This document shows, piece by piece, positions 12,028-23,374 of a DNA stretch of 64,000 nt. The number at the start of each line of letters is the position of its first letter. Positions within the stretch are counted from its first letter, which is position 1. The notes under the pieces were generated by a model. The model was not told the origin of the DNA. It saw nothing but the letters and a program-made list of their open reading frames with translations, and did not search any database. Location: assembly GCA_037974965.1 (NCBI GenBank), contig JBBPFI010000001.1:930001-994000 (forward strand), in the 5' to 3' direction. A program made the translations under genes and the position numbers. This DNA comes from Dacryopinax spathularia. Lineage: Eukaryota > Basidiomycota > Dacrymycetes > Dacrymycetales > Dacrymycetaceae.

Positions 12028-14149
12028 ATGGAGAACGCCGAAGCCGGTCCATCCGGTACTTCATACACTAATAACAACGACCGTCACAGAGAGCCATACG
12101 AACCCGCCCCTCTCCTCCCACTCCCGTCAACAACCTACTACTCCCTCGAATACCCCGGCATACTCCGTTCCCCCTCTTCCATCCCACAAGCACTCAAGAC
12201 ACTCGGCGGCCAGGAGGCGCTCGATGCGGCTTTTAGGAGGGACTCGGCGTATAGGCCTATCGAGCTGTGGTTTAGGCCGGGGGAGGTGTTTTCGCATCCG
12301 GTTCAGGGGGAGGTGGTCGATTTTAGGGGGATCGTGATGAAGGTTACGAAGAGGAGGAGGAAGAGGAAGAGGGGTGAGGATGCGGAGATGAACGGGGATG
12401 TACAACCTGCAGACGGGACTGCCAAAGAGAACAGCACGGAGGAGGACGGCGGAGTATATACCACCGAGGCAATCGGCATATCGCGCAAAGTCGCCCGTTT
12501 CCGAGGTACGCCCTCACCCCTCCCACCACGTGCCTATGTATGCTAATACCGCTGATAACAGCAATGGCCGACTTCTCCTACCTCCCACCAGAAACAGACC
12601 GCATCGTCTCCCTCCGCCGAGCAATGGACTCCCTCGACGACCGCGCAATCGTCAGCTTCGAAATGCAGCCCGAGAAAGAAGATTACGTGCTCTACCCCCC
12701 TGGCTCTTCCTCCGTCGAACCTGCAAGCACACCTGGTACTCCCGTCCGTGGAAGCAGCGCGAAGCCAGGCTCGGCTGATCCGGCGGGGTCTGGGCCGACG
12801 CCGATTAGCAATATGCGCCTGTTCCCGCCGCCAAGGTTCACGAAGACTGCTGTCCCGCTGCTGTATAACTTCAGGCAGAACGTCTCTTCCCGCCCGCAGA
12901 CCTACATCGACCCGCGCACGGGCGAAGAGCGCACCAGATACGTAAACAAACATCGACATGATCAAGAGAGCGTCATCACCATAACGTTCAACGCGCCCGA
13001 GGAGGACGTCCCCAAGGAAGCACCAGAAGGAGCAGAGAAACTCGACCGCCATCTTTCTGGGCTGCTGCAGAAGGTGTTAAAGTTCTTTGATGACAGGCCG
13101 ATTTGGAGCAGGCTGGCACTGAGGAACCAGCTCTCCCTGGCGGAGGATACGATGCTTGTCAAGTGCGCCCTCCTTTTCCCCTTCTACTCACCCCTCCCTT
13201 CCTGAGGTAAACACGGCTGACGTGGGGTGTAGTAATCGGCTGCTGTTCGCTTATGTAGGGTATATGTTCGACGATGGCCCCTGGCGGGATTTCCCAATCC
13301 GGTTCGGGTATGATCCGCGCAAGCATCCCGAAGCCCGCATGTACGCCCCTCTCCCCCTCCCCCTCCCCTGCCCCGCTTCATCTGCTAATCACGACCTGGG
13401 TATTGGTGATAGATATCAACGACTCCAATTCCGTAATGTCGAGAACGACTACTCGCGCCCCGCCGCCCTAGTCCTGCATCACCCCTCCTCCTCCTCGTCG
13501 GCGCGCGACCCCACCGAACCTCGCAACACCCGAAATCCCCCACTGCAACGGAGCAGGACGTCGCATGTGTTTGACGGACAGGTGCTGCATAGATATGTGG
13601 GGAATTATCAGTTGTGTGATATGACGGATCCGCTGCTGCAGAGGTTGATTATGGATCCTAAGGGGGTGGGGAGGGAATGTCATGTACGTCCTTATCTCTC
13701 CTTCCTCCTTCTTCCTCCGTTATGCGGGGGCTGTCTACCTGTCTCTGAAGGTTGGGGAGGGAATGCTAACGATGTGAGAACAGCCAATCACAGGCTGGTA
13801 CACACAAGAAGCCTGGGACAGGATCCGCGCCGTCGCCCGCCGGAAATTCACCTCCCTACTAGACGGTCACCCCCTCCCAGACTCAGCCTGCGCCGACCTC
13901 CTATCCGACCAACCACTGCAGAAGGACGCAGCCAAAGTAGAGCTTAGGAGGCTGCATGAGCTCGAGAAGCTTAGGGAGCTGAATAGGAGCGGGAGGGTTG
14001 CCCGGCCGAAGGGGCATAATTTGGCGGTGGAGCCGGGGTTGCCGGAGGAGGAGGCGGCGAGGAGGATTAGGAGGCGGTTGGAGGCTGTTAGGGGGAGGGA
14101 GGTGCGTGGGGACGGCGTGGGCGAGGACGAGGACGAGGAGATGGAGTAG
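12028..14149 (+). CDS. TFC1: RNA polymerase III factor TFIIIC subunit Tfc1/Sfc1 (tau95, GTF3C5)
   Basis: Subunit of TFIIIC that helps recognise the A box of tRNA genes. The N-terminal dimerisation region is present (YYSLEYPGILRSP to ELWFRPGEVFSHPVQGEV), with a basic stretch KRRRKRKRG. The central DNA-binding region is clear: FADFSYLPPETD-type start (here AMADFSYLPPETDR), RFTKTAVPLLYNFRQN, then RLLFAYVGYMFDDGPWRD and RFGYDPRKHPEAR. An acidic tail (EDEDEEME) ends the protein. Four introns join in frame: 12506-12561, 13163-13233, 13341-13412 and 13684-13783. Stop TAG is at 14147-14149. Length is about 600 residues, in the range of the fungal family. Confidence 0.88.
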
Positions 14150-14406
14150 GGTAGGCGGGTCCGCGCAAGTCGACAGTTTACTCAGATTTATGTGCGAGTC
14201 CCAGACGCTTCGCGGGAATAGCGGGCACGCAGGCGTCGCAATGATGCTGCATAATGCATGAACGCTTCATACGCATAGCATAACAGCAACGTAGCCCGTC
14301 TCCTCCCAGGCCGGACAGACCCAGCTAGAAGAGCAGAAGTACAGGAACTCAAGCCCTCGCCTCTCCTCGCTCATATCACATCATCTCCGAGTGTCGAGTC
14401 GATCGT

Positions 14407-14825
14407 CTACTCCTCCGCAGCGGCAGCGCGCTTCTCCCGTAATGCCTTTATCTGCCCCACTCGTCAGTCTCTAGCGCAGAAGGAAGAGGGAAGAGGGCAC
14501 GCACTGTCCCGGCCATAGCATGACGCTGATTACGGCGGAACTGTTCTCCAATCAGTCTCTCATCCCTCCAATCCTACAGCAGTCACAAATCATACCTTAG
14601 GATCCACCTGCCCAACCAGTCAGCTCTGTTATTCAAATGGGGGAAGAGAGAGGGAACGTACACCGCGCAACGAAGGATACCGGTTCGTCTTAGGCTTCTT
14701 GATCCCATTCCTGTGCGCCTTCTTGTTCTGGTTATGGTTTGTGTGGCTACACACCAAATCTCATCAGCACCTTCTCTCCTCCTTCCCGTATTGATAAAGC
14801 AGACGCACTTCTTTGACTTGGCCAT
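14407..14825 (-). CDS. RPL29: 60S ribosomal protein eL29
   Basis: A 64-residue basic ribosomal protein split over five small exons. Exon 1 gives MAKSKN, exon 2 [20 protein letters not shown] up to SLRG, a 12-nt micro-exon encodes only VDPK, and the last two give [12 protein letters not shown] and [14 protein letters not shown]. The product matches eL29 along its whole length, with the usual [16 protein letters not shown] core. The micro-exon lies near 14599-14610 and is needed for the conserved GVDPKF segment. Stop TAG is at 14407-14409. The 3' end converges on TFC1 with 257 bp between them. A G-rich block sits just upstream of the start. Confidence 0.93.
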
Positions 14826-14901
14826 GATGAGGGAATGCGCTGGGACGGCGAGCTCGACTTCGACTCGACTTGGACGGTGAGGGCTATACTTTGGACGAGT
14901 A

Positions 14902-14929
14902 GGGGGAGGGGGAAAGGTTCCGGGAGGGG
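14902..14929 (+). promoter_or_regulatory. Four-G-run block upstream of RPL29
   Basis: Runs of 5, 5, 3 and 4 G lie at 14902-14906, 14908-14912, 14922-14924 and 14926-14929, with loops of 1, 9 and 1 nt. The block is 77-104 bp upstream of the RPL29 ATG and reads as a pyrimidine tract in the gene sense, as is common in fungal ribosomal promoters. It also fits a G-quadruplex pattern. Confidence 0.5.
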
Positions 14930-15784
14930 TTGGTACTGTACAGTTTGGTTGCGGCACTGCCACCGACTACAGGGGGGGTCGGAGTCGCGGCTCGGAGTTT
15001 CTTTGGTTCGTTGGTTGGTATTGTCAGTTCGTTTGGTTGCTTCTTGCGCTTCTATATGGCGCTGGAAACTACTTGCTGTATCAAGCAGGAGGCTTGATGA
15101 AGGGTGGTATCGCTGTCAAAGCTCGTAAGATACCATTCTTTTCCCTATGGTTGTTCGTGCAGCTGCCGTCCTATGTCGTTGCGCTCCCATTATCGAGCAT
15201 CGCTCGCCCCAAGCCACTTGTGCAACACATCTCGGCCGAGAACGAGATTCGTTCTAGTTCGGACTGATATCGACATGACGCTTCTGGGCGTCTCCACTCC
15301 ACGTCCATATTCGCACGCCCGGCGGCCGCCACCATCAAGAACACTGCCATTCTGGTCCGATGTCTGATTATCATCGATCGACGGTCCCGCAGCTCAACTC
15401 TGTGATTATCGTTCGGGAACGTAACGGCCGATATCCGTCGATAGGATGAAATAAGTCTCCCCTCGCACATGCGTCTTCCGTGTTCGAGTGGAGTTGAAGT
15501 TGCAAGTCGAGCTTCTTTTTACGTACCTGACAATGAACGTCCGCTCCAGCAGGTTGGCTCGTCAGGGTTCGGTGCGGAGAGAGCGCCGTAATGATTTGCC
15601 AAGCCCCCTCCTTATTCCCTGAGCGTTTGGATCGCGCCCGCACAAACCCGGTTCCTGATCCCAATACTGTTTGGACGATATCAATATGGTCCACTCGGCC
15701 GAGGCCGCCCTTGTCCGAATGACGATCGACGCTGTTCAGGATGCGAAATGCGGCATCTCACCCATTTGGTCGCACTTTGCATTC

Positions 15785-15816
15785 CACGTGGTTATCATTA
15801 GCTCGCGTCTGATTGG
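15785..15816 (+). promoter_or_regulatory. CACGTG and inverted CCAAT boxes upstream of LEU1
   Basis: CACGTG lies at 15785-15790 and ATTGG (inverted CCAAT) at 15812-15816, about 300 bp upstream of the LEU1 ATG. These are known binding motifs of bHLH and Hap/NF-Y factors. Their use here is inference. Confidence 0.35.
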
Positions 15817-16011
15817 CTGAGCGGTGCCCAGTCGGCTAAAATTGAAGTGGTGGTTTGAGTTGAGGGTCACGGGCTCGGGTCCGAAAGCCGAAGTTAATAG
15901 CGGCGTTACGTGCGTTCGGCGCTCAGCGTTGGATTCCCCCACAAAGACTCATTTCCCAATCGCCCATCGCCGACCCGCTTCGTTTCCCACCCATTCCGCC
16001 TATTAAAGCCC

Positions 16012-16018
16012 ATATATA
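16012..16018 (+). promoter_or_regulatory. TATA box of LEU1
   Basis: ATATATA lies 93-99 bp upstream of the LEU1 ATG, followed by a CT-rich stretch typical of fungal transcription starts. Confidence 0.5.
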
Positions 16019-16110
16019 CCGCAACCCGGCCGAACAGGAGTAGCTCTTTCCACTCCCCTTTCCCTCACGTCTCTCTATCCCCCTTCCACATAACTCAAAC
16101 AACACAAGAA

Positions 16111-18722
16111 ATGCCGGCTCCTGTCCTGCCACCGCGCACTTTGTACGATAAGATTTGGGACGACCATGTCGTGTGAGTTGGACGCCGCTCGCGAAGTCGG
16201 AAGAGACGCTGACTATGGCTCAGTGACGTCCAAGAAGATGGCACAACTCTCCTGTATATTGATAGGTGCGCTACTCGTATACGTTGTCATGGACTACTGC
16301 TGACTCGACGACAGGCATCTGGTGCATGAAGTGACGAGTCCGCAAGCGTTCGAGGGCCTGTGAGTGAACGCAAGCGCGAGCGTAAGAATCGAAGCTGATT
16401 GGGCTTATCAGGGAGAAGGCCGGCCGGAAAGTCAGGAGACCAGACTGTACTCTGGCTACTGTCGACCACAACGTCCCGTACGCGCCATCAACCGCCTTGG
16501 TCTCGGCGTCTGTCTAACAAATTTGGCAGGACTACCTCCCGAAAGGGCTTCAAGTCGATCAAAACGTTTGTCGATGAACCCGAGTCCCGCGGGCAGTGCG
16601 AGGCGCTCGAGGAGAACGTCAAAAAGTTCGGCCTGACCTATTTCGGTCTCGGCGATCGCCGTCAGGGGATCGTCCATATCATCGGGCCCGAACAGGGCTT
16701 TACTGTAAGTATTCTTTTCGGACGGTTTGGTCAACTCAATGCTGAGTAAGCGATTTCCCAGCTTCCTGGTATCACGTGTGTCTGTGGTGATTCCCACACT
16801 TCCACGCATGGCGCTTTTGGCGCTCTGGCGTTTGGTATTGGGACCTCCGAGGTCGAGCATGTGCTGGCGACACAGACGATCCTGCAAAGAAAAGCGAAGA
16901 ACATGCGTGTGACGGTCGAGGGCGAGCTGCACGAAGGTGTCACCTCGAAGGACGTGATCCTGCATATCATCGGTGTGATCGGCACTGCCGGCGGTACGGG
17001 CTGTGTGATCGAGTATGCCGGCAGCGTCTTCCGTAACTTCTCGATGGAGGCGCGGATGAGCGTGTGCAACATGTCGATCGAGGCTGGTGCTAGGGCTGGT
17101 ATGGTCGCTCCCGATCAGGTGACCTTCGACTACCTGAAGGACCGCCCGCTGTCGCCCAAGGGTGAGGAGTGGGATCGTGCTGTTGCGTACTGGAAGTCGC
17201 TCCGCACCGACGATGGCGCAAAGTTCGACATCGAAGTCAACATCCGCGCTGAGGACATCGTCCCTACCGTCACCTGGGGCACTTCGCCGCAGGATGTCGC
17301 TCCAATCACTGGAACCGTCCCTGATCCCGCCAATGTCTCCGACCCGATGAAGAAGAGCGGTATCGAGCGCTCGCTCAAGTACATGGGCCTTGCCCCTAAT
17401 ACCCGCATGGAAGACATCAAGATCGACAAGGTCTTCATCGGCTCCTGCACAAACAGCCGTATCGAGGATCTCCGTTCCGCGGCTCGCGTCATCCTCGCAG
17501 TCAAGGATGCCAAAGTCCCCGAGAACGTGCATGCCATGGTTGTTCCCGGTTCTGGGCTCGTCAAGCAGCAAGCTGAGGCCGAGGGGCTCGATGTGATCTT
17601 CAAGCGCGCAGGGTTCGACTGGCGCGAGGCGGGTTGCTCGATGTGCCTGGGCATGAACCCGGATCAGCTCAAGCCGGGCGAGCGGTGCGCCTCGACGAGC
17701 AACAGGAACTTCGAGGGTCGTCAAGGTCCTGGTGGTCGGACCCACCTCTGCAGCCCCGCTATGGCCGCTGCGGCCGCTATCACTGGGCACCTGACGGACG
17801 TGCGCAAGCTGATGGGCGGAGCTGCCACGACTGGCGTCACGTCGGTCGAGCAGATCAAGCAGACCAACGCTAAGGAATACCTGACCGACCCTGTCCTCGC
17901 TCCTCCCAAGGCCGAGCCAGGCGCAGTCCTCGCACACGGCAACGGTACCTCCGTCCCTTCCGAGCCTGCGCCGGCCCATCCGTCAAACGTGATGCAGTTC
18001 ACCCAGCTGAGCGGCATAACCGCCCCTCTGCACATGGCGAACGTTGATACGGACATGATCATCCCGAAGCAGTTTCTGAAGACGATTAAGCGGACTGGGC
18101 TGGGCAAGGCGCTGTTCGATACGCTTCGTAGGGATCCGGCTACGGGCAAGGAGACAGATTTCGTCCTGAATAAGCCGCCTTATGATAAGGCTGTTATCCT
18201 GGTCTGTGATGGGCCGAACTTTGGCTGTGGTAGCTCCCGTGAGCATGCTGCTTGGTCTCTGTACGTTACTATCTTTCATCTTGCCGGAATAGTGTACTGA
18301 CAGTAGGATGTAGGATGGACTTTGGCATTCGCTCCGTTATTGCGCCGAGCTTCGGTGACATCTTCCGCTCCAACTCGCTGCAGAACGGTCTCCTCCCTGT
18401 CCAGCTCCCACAAGAACAGTGCACCATCCTCTGCCAGGACGTCGAAGCCGGCGGTCAGCTCACCGTCGACCTCGAGAAGCAGGAAGTGATCCGCCCTGAC
18501 GGCAAGGGTTCCTTCCACTTCGAGATTGACCCCTTCAGGCGGTACTGCCTTCTGAACGGGCTCGACGACATCGGGCTCACGCTGCAGAAAGCGGACAAGA
18601 TCGAGGAGTTTGAGCGTCGCAGGAGCCAGATGTGGCCCTGGCTCGACGGGTTCGGGTATGTGAAGAACGGTGGTCGGGTCGATGCTACCCCGGCCAAGGC
18701 GGGGAAGAAGATCGATTGGTGA
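16111..18722 (+). CDS. LEU1: 3-isopropylmalate dehydratase (isopropylmalate isomerase)
   Basis: Second step of leucine synthesis: converts 2-isopropylmalate to 3-isopropylmalate in the cytosol, using a 4Fe-4S cluster. It is the fused fungal form, with the large subunit (LeuC-like) followed by the small subunit (LeuD-like) in one chain of about 760 residues. The protein opens [21 protein letters not shown]. Cluster ligands are visible in [28 protein letters not shown] and [12 protein letters not shown]. The small-subunit part begins at [20 protein letters not shown] and contains the substrate-contact segment [12 protein letters not shown]. Six introns interrupt it, five of them clustered in the first 600 nt and one splitting the small-subunit region near 18260-18313. 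Stop TGA is at 18720-18722. All key residues are intact. Confidence 0.95.
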
Positions 18723-19239
18723 GGTGAGGAGGGCACGTGTTGTGCTTCTTCTTCTTCCTCTTCTTCTGCTGGTGCAGGTACGGGCCTGGCCGGGAAAAGG
18801 ACTCCAAGAGTTGTATGGTTATGCAGTAGCAGTCCTGGTTACCGCCATATGCGGACAAGTGAATCAACGAAAAGAGCGCGGACTACGAGCACATACCAGT
18901 GGATGATGTTCCTTTTATAAACCGCCTAAAATAACATCGCCCGATGATTGGCTATGCTTCTGTGAACGGGAAGTGGCAGTGAAAGTCACTGTCTCTCCTC
19001 TGGTGCTGTAATGTAATGTGACATTACATACACTGACACTACGGCCGTCGACGTCGTGGAAGCTGAGCCCTTACACTTTCGGGTGCGATTAGTGCCGCCG
19101 GCCGCACCGGATACCACGGCCGCTACCCTTACATACGCTCCTTCCTCTCCTCCTTCTTATCCTTCTACCTCTTCTTGCTGGATTGGGCTGTTCCTGAAGA
19201 CCTGAGGTCGTTGCTTGGAGCAGGACTCAGGAGGCCAGG
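18723..19239. other. Intergenic, no gene seen
   Basis: Spacer between LEU1 and the large unknown gene. A TATAAA sits near 18916 and a CT-rich tract at 19139-19180, both usable by the downstream gene. No coding frame is supported. Confidence 0.45.
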
Positions 19240-22200
19240 ATGAGCCGAGACAGCACGCAGGCGGCGACAGCGACCGTGCATGCGGCGTCAACCTCCACAG
19301 CGGGAACACCGCCCTACCCAGCATCATCATCATCATCATCAGCGCCAACAGGTACGACTCGCCGCTCATAGCCCGTCAATTTGCCACTAATGGATCGTTT
19401 GCATCGTAGAACGCGTAACTCCAGCGCGTCAAGGCTCAGGGGACGTCTTGTCCTACTATTTCCACACGTACGACCCTTCCGATCCACAAGCACCAGCTGC
19501 TGCGCTATCTCGAGCCTCGTCAGCGCGCACAATGGGTAGCATACAGCTACCTGATACACCAGAGGAGGTCGAAGAAGGTGGAGCAGAGACGGAGCATACG
19601 CCACGTGCGAGAAGGCAGATGTCAGGCGAGAAGCACATGCATCCTGCTGGGTCTGTGTCGCCCGTTACGAGCAGCGGGACCGGTACGCCGAATGGGACGA
19701 GCAGTGCGGATAGTGGAGAGACGAAGGTCCATCGTCGAAGGAGTAGCAAGACCGCAAACGCGTCTGACAAGAGAAGGTTGGCCATCGTCGAGGTCGAGGG
19801 CAACGGTACATCCGGTACGCAGGCGCAGGATGACTCGCGGGATGCTGGAACCCCACCATCGTTGCTTGCCAGAAGAGGGATGGACACGTCGCGACTCGCT
19901 CTGGTTGCACCACCAGACGCGTCGCCTTTGACGTACACCGACCTCTCGCCCGCACCGCCCGTGTCTGCACCCCCAGTTCCTCGACCAGAGCAAGCAAGAG
20001 CAACCGAGCCGCAACACTCCACCCACACCCGGAGCAGGAGTAATTTCGAGGGCACGATCCCCGCTTCCTCGAGTCGAAGAAGCACGAGCTCGCGGGACAT
20101 TGGCATAGTCGGCGCTGTGCGCTCGCCGGGGCGGACGCCGACGAGGGACGATTATCCGCACCGAACGTCGCAAGCAGCAGCACCCACTGTCCCAACCGTA
20201 CCTGAGGTTGGCCTGGGATTGCCACCCAATTCAGCTGGAGAGGACACAGCCGTCGCGCCCATCTTCCAGACTCCATCCACGCGGACTCCATCACCCGATG
20301 CTGGCAGCGACCCGGCATCGTCACGCGAAGCACTCCCTCCGCACGCGATACCACCAGTAGTATGGGCGCAACAGCATCTGGCAGGAAGGATGATCACACC
20401 CGAGATCGGGGAGAGCAAGGAGCTGGGCACAGCGGTAGCCCCGCCGGTGGTGACCCTCCTTTCTGGCGTGTCTCCGCAGCTTACAGCACCTTCTGTCTTC
20501 CCGGGGCCGATCGCCTATGCGGCCTCATCCGGTAGCTCGCCAGGATCGGACTACTCCCTCGCCGCAAGTCCCGGCAGCACGTATTATGCCCTGGCTACCC
20601 CGCCACAAGCATATCCTTACCGCCTACCTGGCTCGCATATCAACTATGATCCAGTCTTGCATGCTACTGCTGGTCCACTGCCCGAACCACCGAGAATGCG
20701 GGATCTGGGTGGCTCGAATTTAGCTCCACCTCCGCCTAGGCCGCCCAGAGTCAGCAGAAGCCGCTCGCCGCTAAAGGACGTAACCACGTCAGATCCGCCA
20801 AAGCCAGCACCGCCCCCAGCACCATCTTCGCCTCCTCCTCAGCTTCCCGAGCTCTCCGCATTAGGAGCGAGTGTTACGCCTAAAGCAGGGCAGAGCGCAT
20901 TCATGCCTCCTATGCCGAACCCGCTCGTCCGCTCCATGTCGGATTATTCGATCACTGCAGTCTCTGCAACATCAGACTCGGAATATGAGCCCGCGAGCGG
21001 CTCCACCCCACCGACTTCAGACCTCGGACCTGCTCAAGGACCCGCGAAGAGCGGGCGGTCACCCTCCGTGGAACGAGCCGAGCGACATACTTCTGCATCC
21101 AGCGCAACAAGCACGAGTCATCCACCCTCCGCTTTCAGGCGCAATTCTCGCTCGTCGCGCCAGCATACCTCAGCACCCCGCTCACCGGATAGCGCAGAGT
21201 CTAGTTCTCGCCAAACATCACCTACTGCTCTGAGCCCTACGAAGAGCAGGGAGGAGAAGGAGCTGGAGGAGATGCTGGCTAGCATGGCTCCGGCGCTTGT
21301 TGGCGCCTTCGAGAGGCCTCCGTCGCCTGAACAAAGGGCATCGAAGGGGAAAACTCCCACGGAGGCCACCCCTAGGGGCAAGAGTGAGCAGCACAGTTCG
21401 CCGTCTGTTGCCCAGTCCGAAGCCGAGATACCCCGCACATCTGGAACAGAAAGACCCGCTGCCGTATCCACCACAGTTGATCGTGAATTTGCTGAGACAT
21501 CCAGCCCACCTTTTCCTGCACTGCCTGTGGACACTCCGGTCGCTCTCGTGGAAGCCGAACAGATCGAAGCACCCGTGCCCCAGCCGACTGTCATCTCTCT
21601 CAATCAGAGTCCTCCGGAACCACCATCTCCGGTGAAGTCGGGTGATACGGACAAATATGATTCAGCCTCGTCCTATGAGAGCTACGTACATGCCTCGCGG
21701 CCAACCACACCGATTTCGGAGACGACGGCATCACCTGGCAACAAGCACTCTCGTCGGCCATCCCTTACGCTCGCATTCACCCCTAAGGGGTCGCGAGGCT
21801 CCAACGAGACACGCTCTATATCCGGGCCGGAACGCTCTCCTTCGCTCTCGTCGCAGTTTGGCCGACTTGCTGGTGCGGCAAAGCATCGCGCAGCCGAACG
21901 ACAGATCCGCTCACCCTGGAACGCGGCGAGGGGAACACCGGCTCAGAAGGCAAAAGCCATCGCTGCATGGCCAGCGGCAATGCGCTTTGACGACGTGCTG
22001 AGATTGAAGTCACCTCTTGAGCGAGCACAGGGCTATGCGAGGAAGATCAATGAGTTGGCTCAGGTTGAGAGCGGGCTTACAAACTGGATTATTGCCGTCA
22101 AGAGTGGTCGTAAGTCTCCTTTCTGTGCGATTGCAGTGGATGCTGATATTCTTGCAGCAGCCGCGACTCCAGATAGCTTCTCCAAGCTAAGAACGCCTAC

Positions 22201-23032
22201 AGCGACGTATGGTTTCGCGACGGGAAACAGGAAGGTCTCAGCCGGGTCACACACTTCTGACGCCAGTTTTCCGACCCGTCCGGATGCTACAATCGCTACG
22301 CAAATTCCATCGAACGATGACGACTCGCCGCCGATTGGCGCACCTGCGAACCTTCCATACCCGGCGCTGGCGCAGGGCATCGGCCAGCGTTCGCAATCGA
22401 CGCGGAGCTACAATTCCAGTCTCTCCGTCAGCACGACCCCATCTCGATCGATTTCTTCCGGGCCCTTAAGTGCTTCCAAAAAGGCTGGCAATTTCTTCTC
22501 GTCAATTGGCAGGAAGAACAGCACTCGTCGTGAGCGCAACTTGCCCTTACCGAACTCAAATCCCCTCTCGAGGCAGACATCTTCCCCTCTGAGCCCTGGC
22601 GGTATCTCGGGCTCCGAGTCGTCAACCAGGCTCATGAGGCCTGGTGTCGCTCCTAGTATACCTGGTGGGCCAAGGGAGCCCCCGAGCCGACTACAGAAGG
22701 CGACGCCGGTATCCCGTCGTTCCTCTCTTGATTCTCCCGTTGCTGTTTCTCCGCCATTGCCGACGAACGCTTTGGACAAGCGACGCTCAGTTGGACATGC
22801 CGCGTTGGGACAATATGCCAGATCAAATGATGCTCCACGCGGTGCCCGTGCATACGGCGCTCTGGATGAGACCAGCCCTCAGTTTTCTGCAAGCCTGCAG
22901 AAGATGGCAGATATCCTACCTCAAGCAAGCCGCGGGGTTCTAGCACGTTATCTCACAGAAGCAAATGGCGAAGAAATGCTCGCTATCACTCGTTATATTG
23001 AAGACGAACGGAGTGGGGGTGTCCAGTATTGA
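19240..23032 (+). CDS. Large Ser/Pro-rich protein of unknown function with CUE-like C-terminus
   Basis: I do not recognise this protein of about 1,250 residues. Exon 1 encodes MSRDSTQAATATVHAA and a Ser run from a (TCA)6 repeat at 19323-19340; an intron (about 19354-19408) joins in frame to SYYFHTYDPSDPQAP. Most of the chain is low-complexity Ser/Pro/Thr with many SP and RRSS sites, so it looks disordered and phosphorylated. Two parts look structured: a helical block MRFDDVLRLKSPLERAQGYA with NELAQVESGLTNWII, and the last 50 residues, FSASLQKMADILPQASRGVL to MLAITRYIEDE, which resemble a CUE/UBA-type ubiquitin-binding helix bundle. A 48-nt in-frame piece at about 22110-22157 has GTAAGT/GCAG borders and is probably an intron. 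It may be an adaptor in trafficking or cell polarity, but that is only a guess. Confidence 0.7.
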
Positions 23033-23374
23033 TAATAACGACATACAGAAGTATACCTTTCGATGCGCCATTGATGATATCCTCATGCTTGTATTCATAC
23101 CCTCGCTTAGCTCGCACATGACAATGCTATCCTTTCCACAATGATGGTATCGCAGCGGACATTCGCGAAAGTCCAATTTTGCTGGTGTTGATGGGTGTGC
23201 GTATCCCGAGGATGGTATCGCTGAAATGGATATCCCGATGGTGGTATCACTGGTAAACGAAGGTCCAAAGTACTGAGGCCGCTAGCCAGGGAAGCCAGAG
23301 TGGTACGAATGACGACGCGAAGTCCTCGCTGCTTACGGCGGGTAAGCGCGGTGCTCTGGCATGTTGTCAAACTC
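23033..23374. other. Convergent 3' region, no gene seen
   Basis: The 3' ends of the large unknown gene (+) and HEI10 (-) face each other. A short direct repetition of the GATGGTATC motif occurs at about 23143-23246. No coding frame is supported. Confidence 0.45.

Larger units (their letters stand above)
14826..16110. other. Shared divergent promoter region of RPL29 and LEU1
   Basis: This 1.3-kb stretch has no supported gene. It holds a G-rich block next to RPL29 (14902-14929), and a CACGTG box, an inverted CCAAT box and a TATA box near LEU1. The open frames on the minus strand at 15171-15694 show no domain. Confidence 0.5.

Noticed and set aside
16456-17979. 507-residue open frame on the minus strand
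   Set aside because: It lies fully antisense to the LEU1 coding region and mirrors its codon bias. LEU1 is certain, and the antisense product has no domain.
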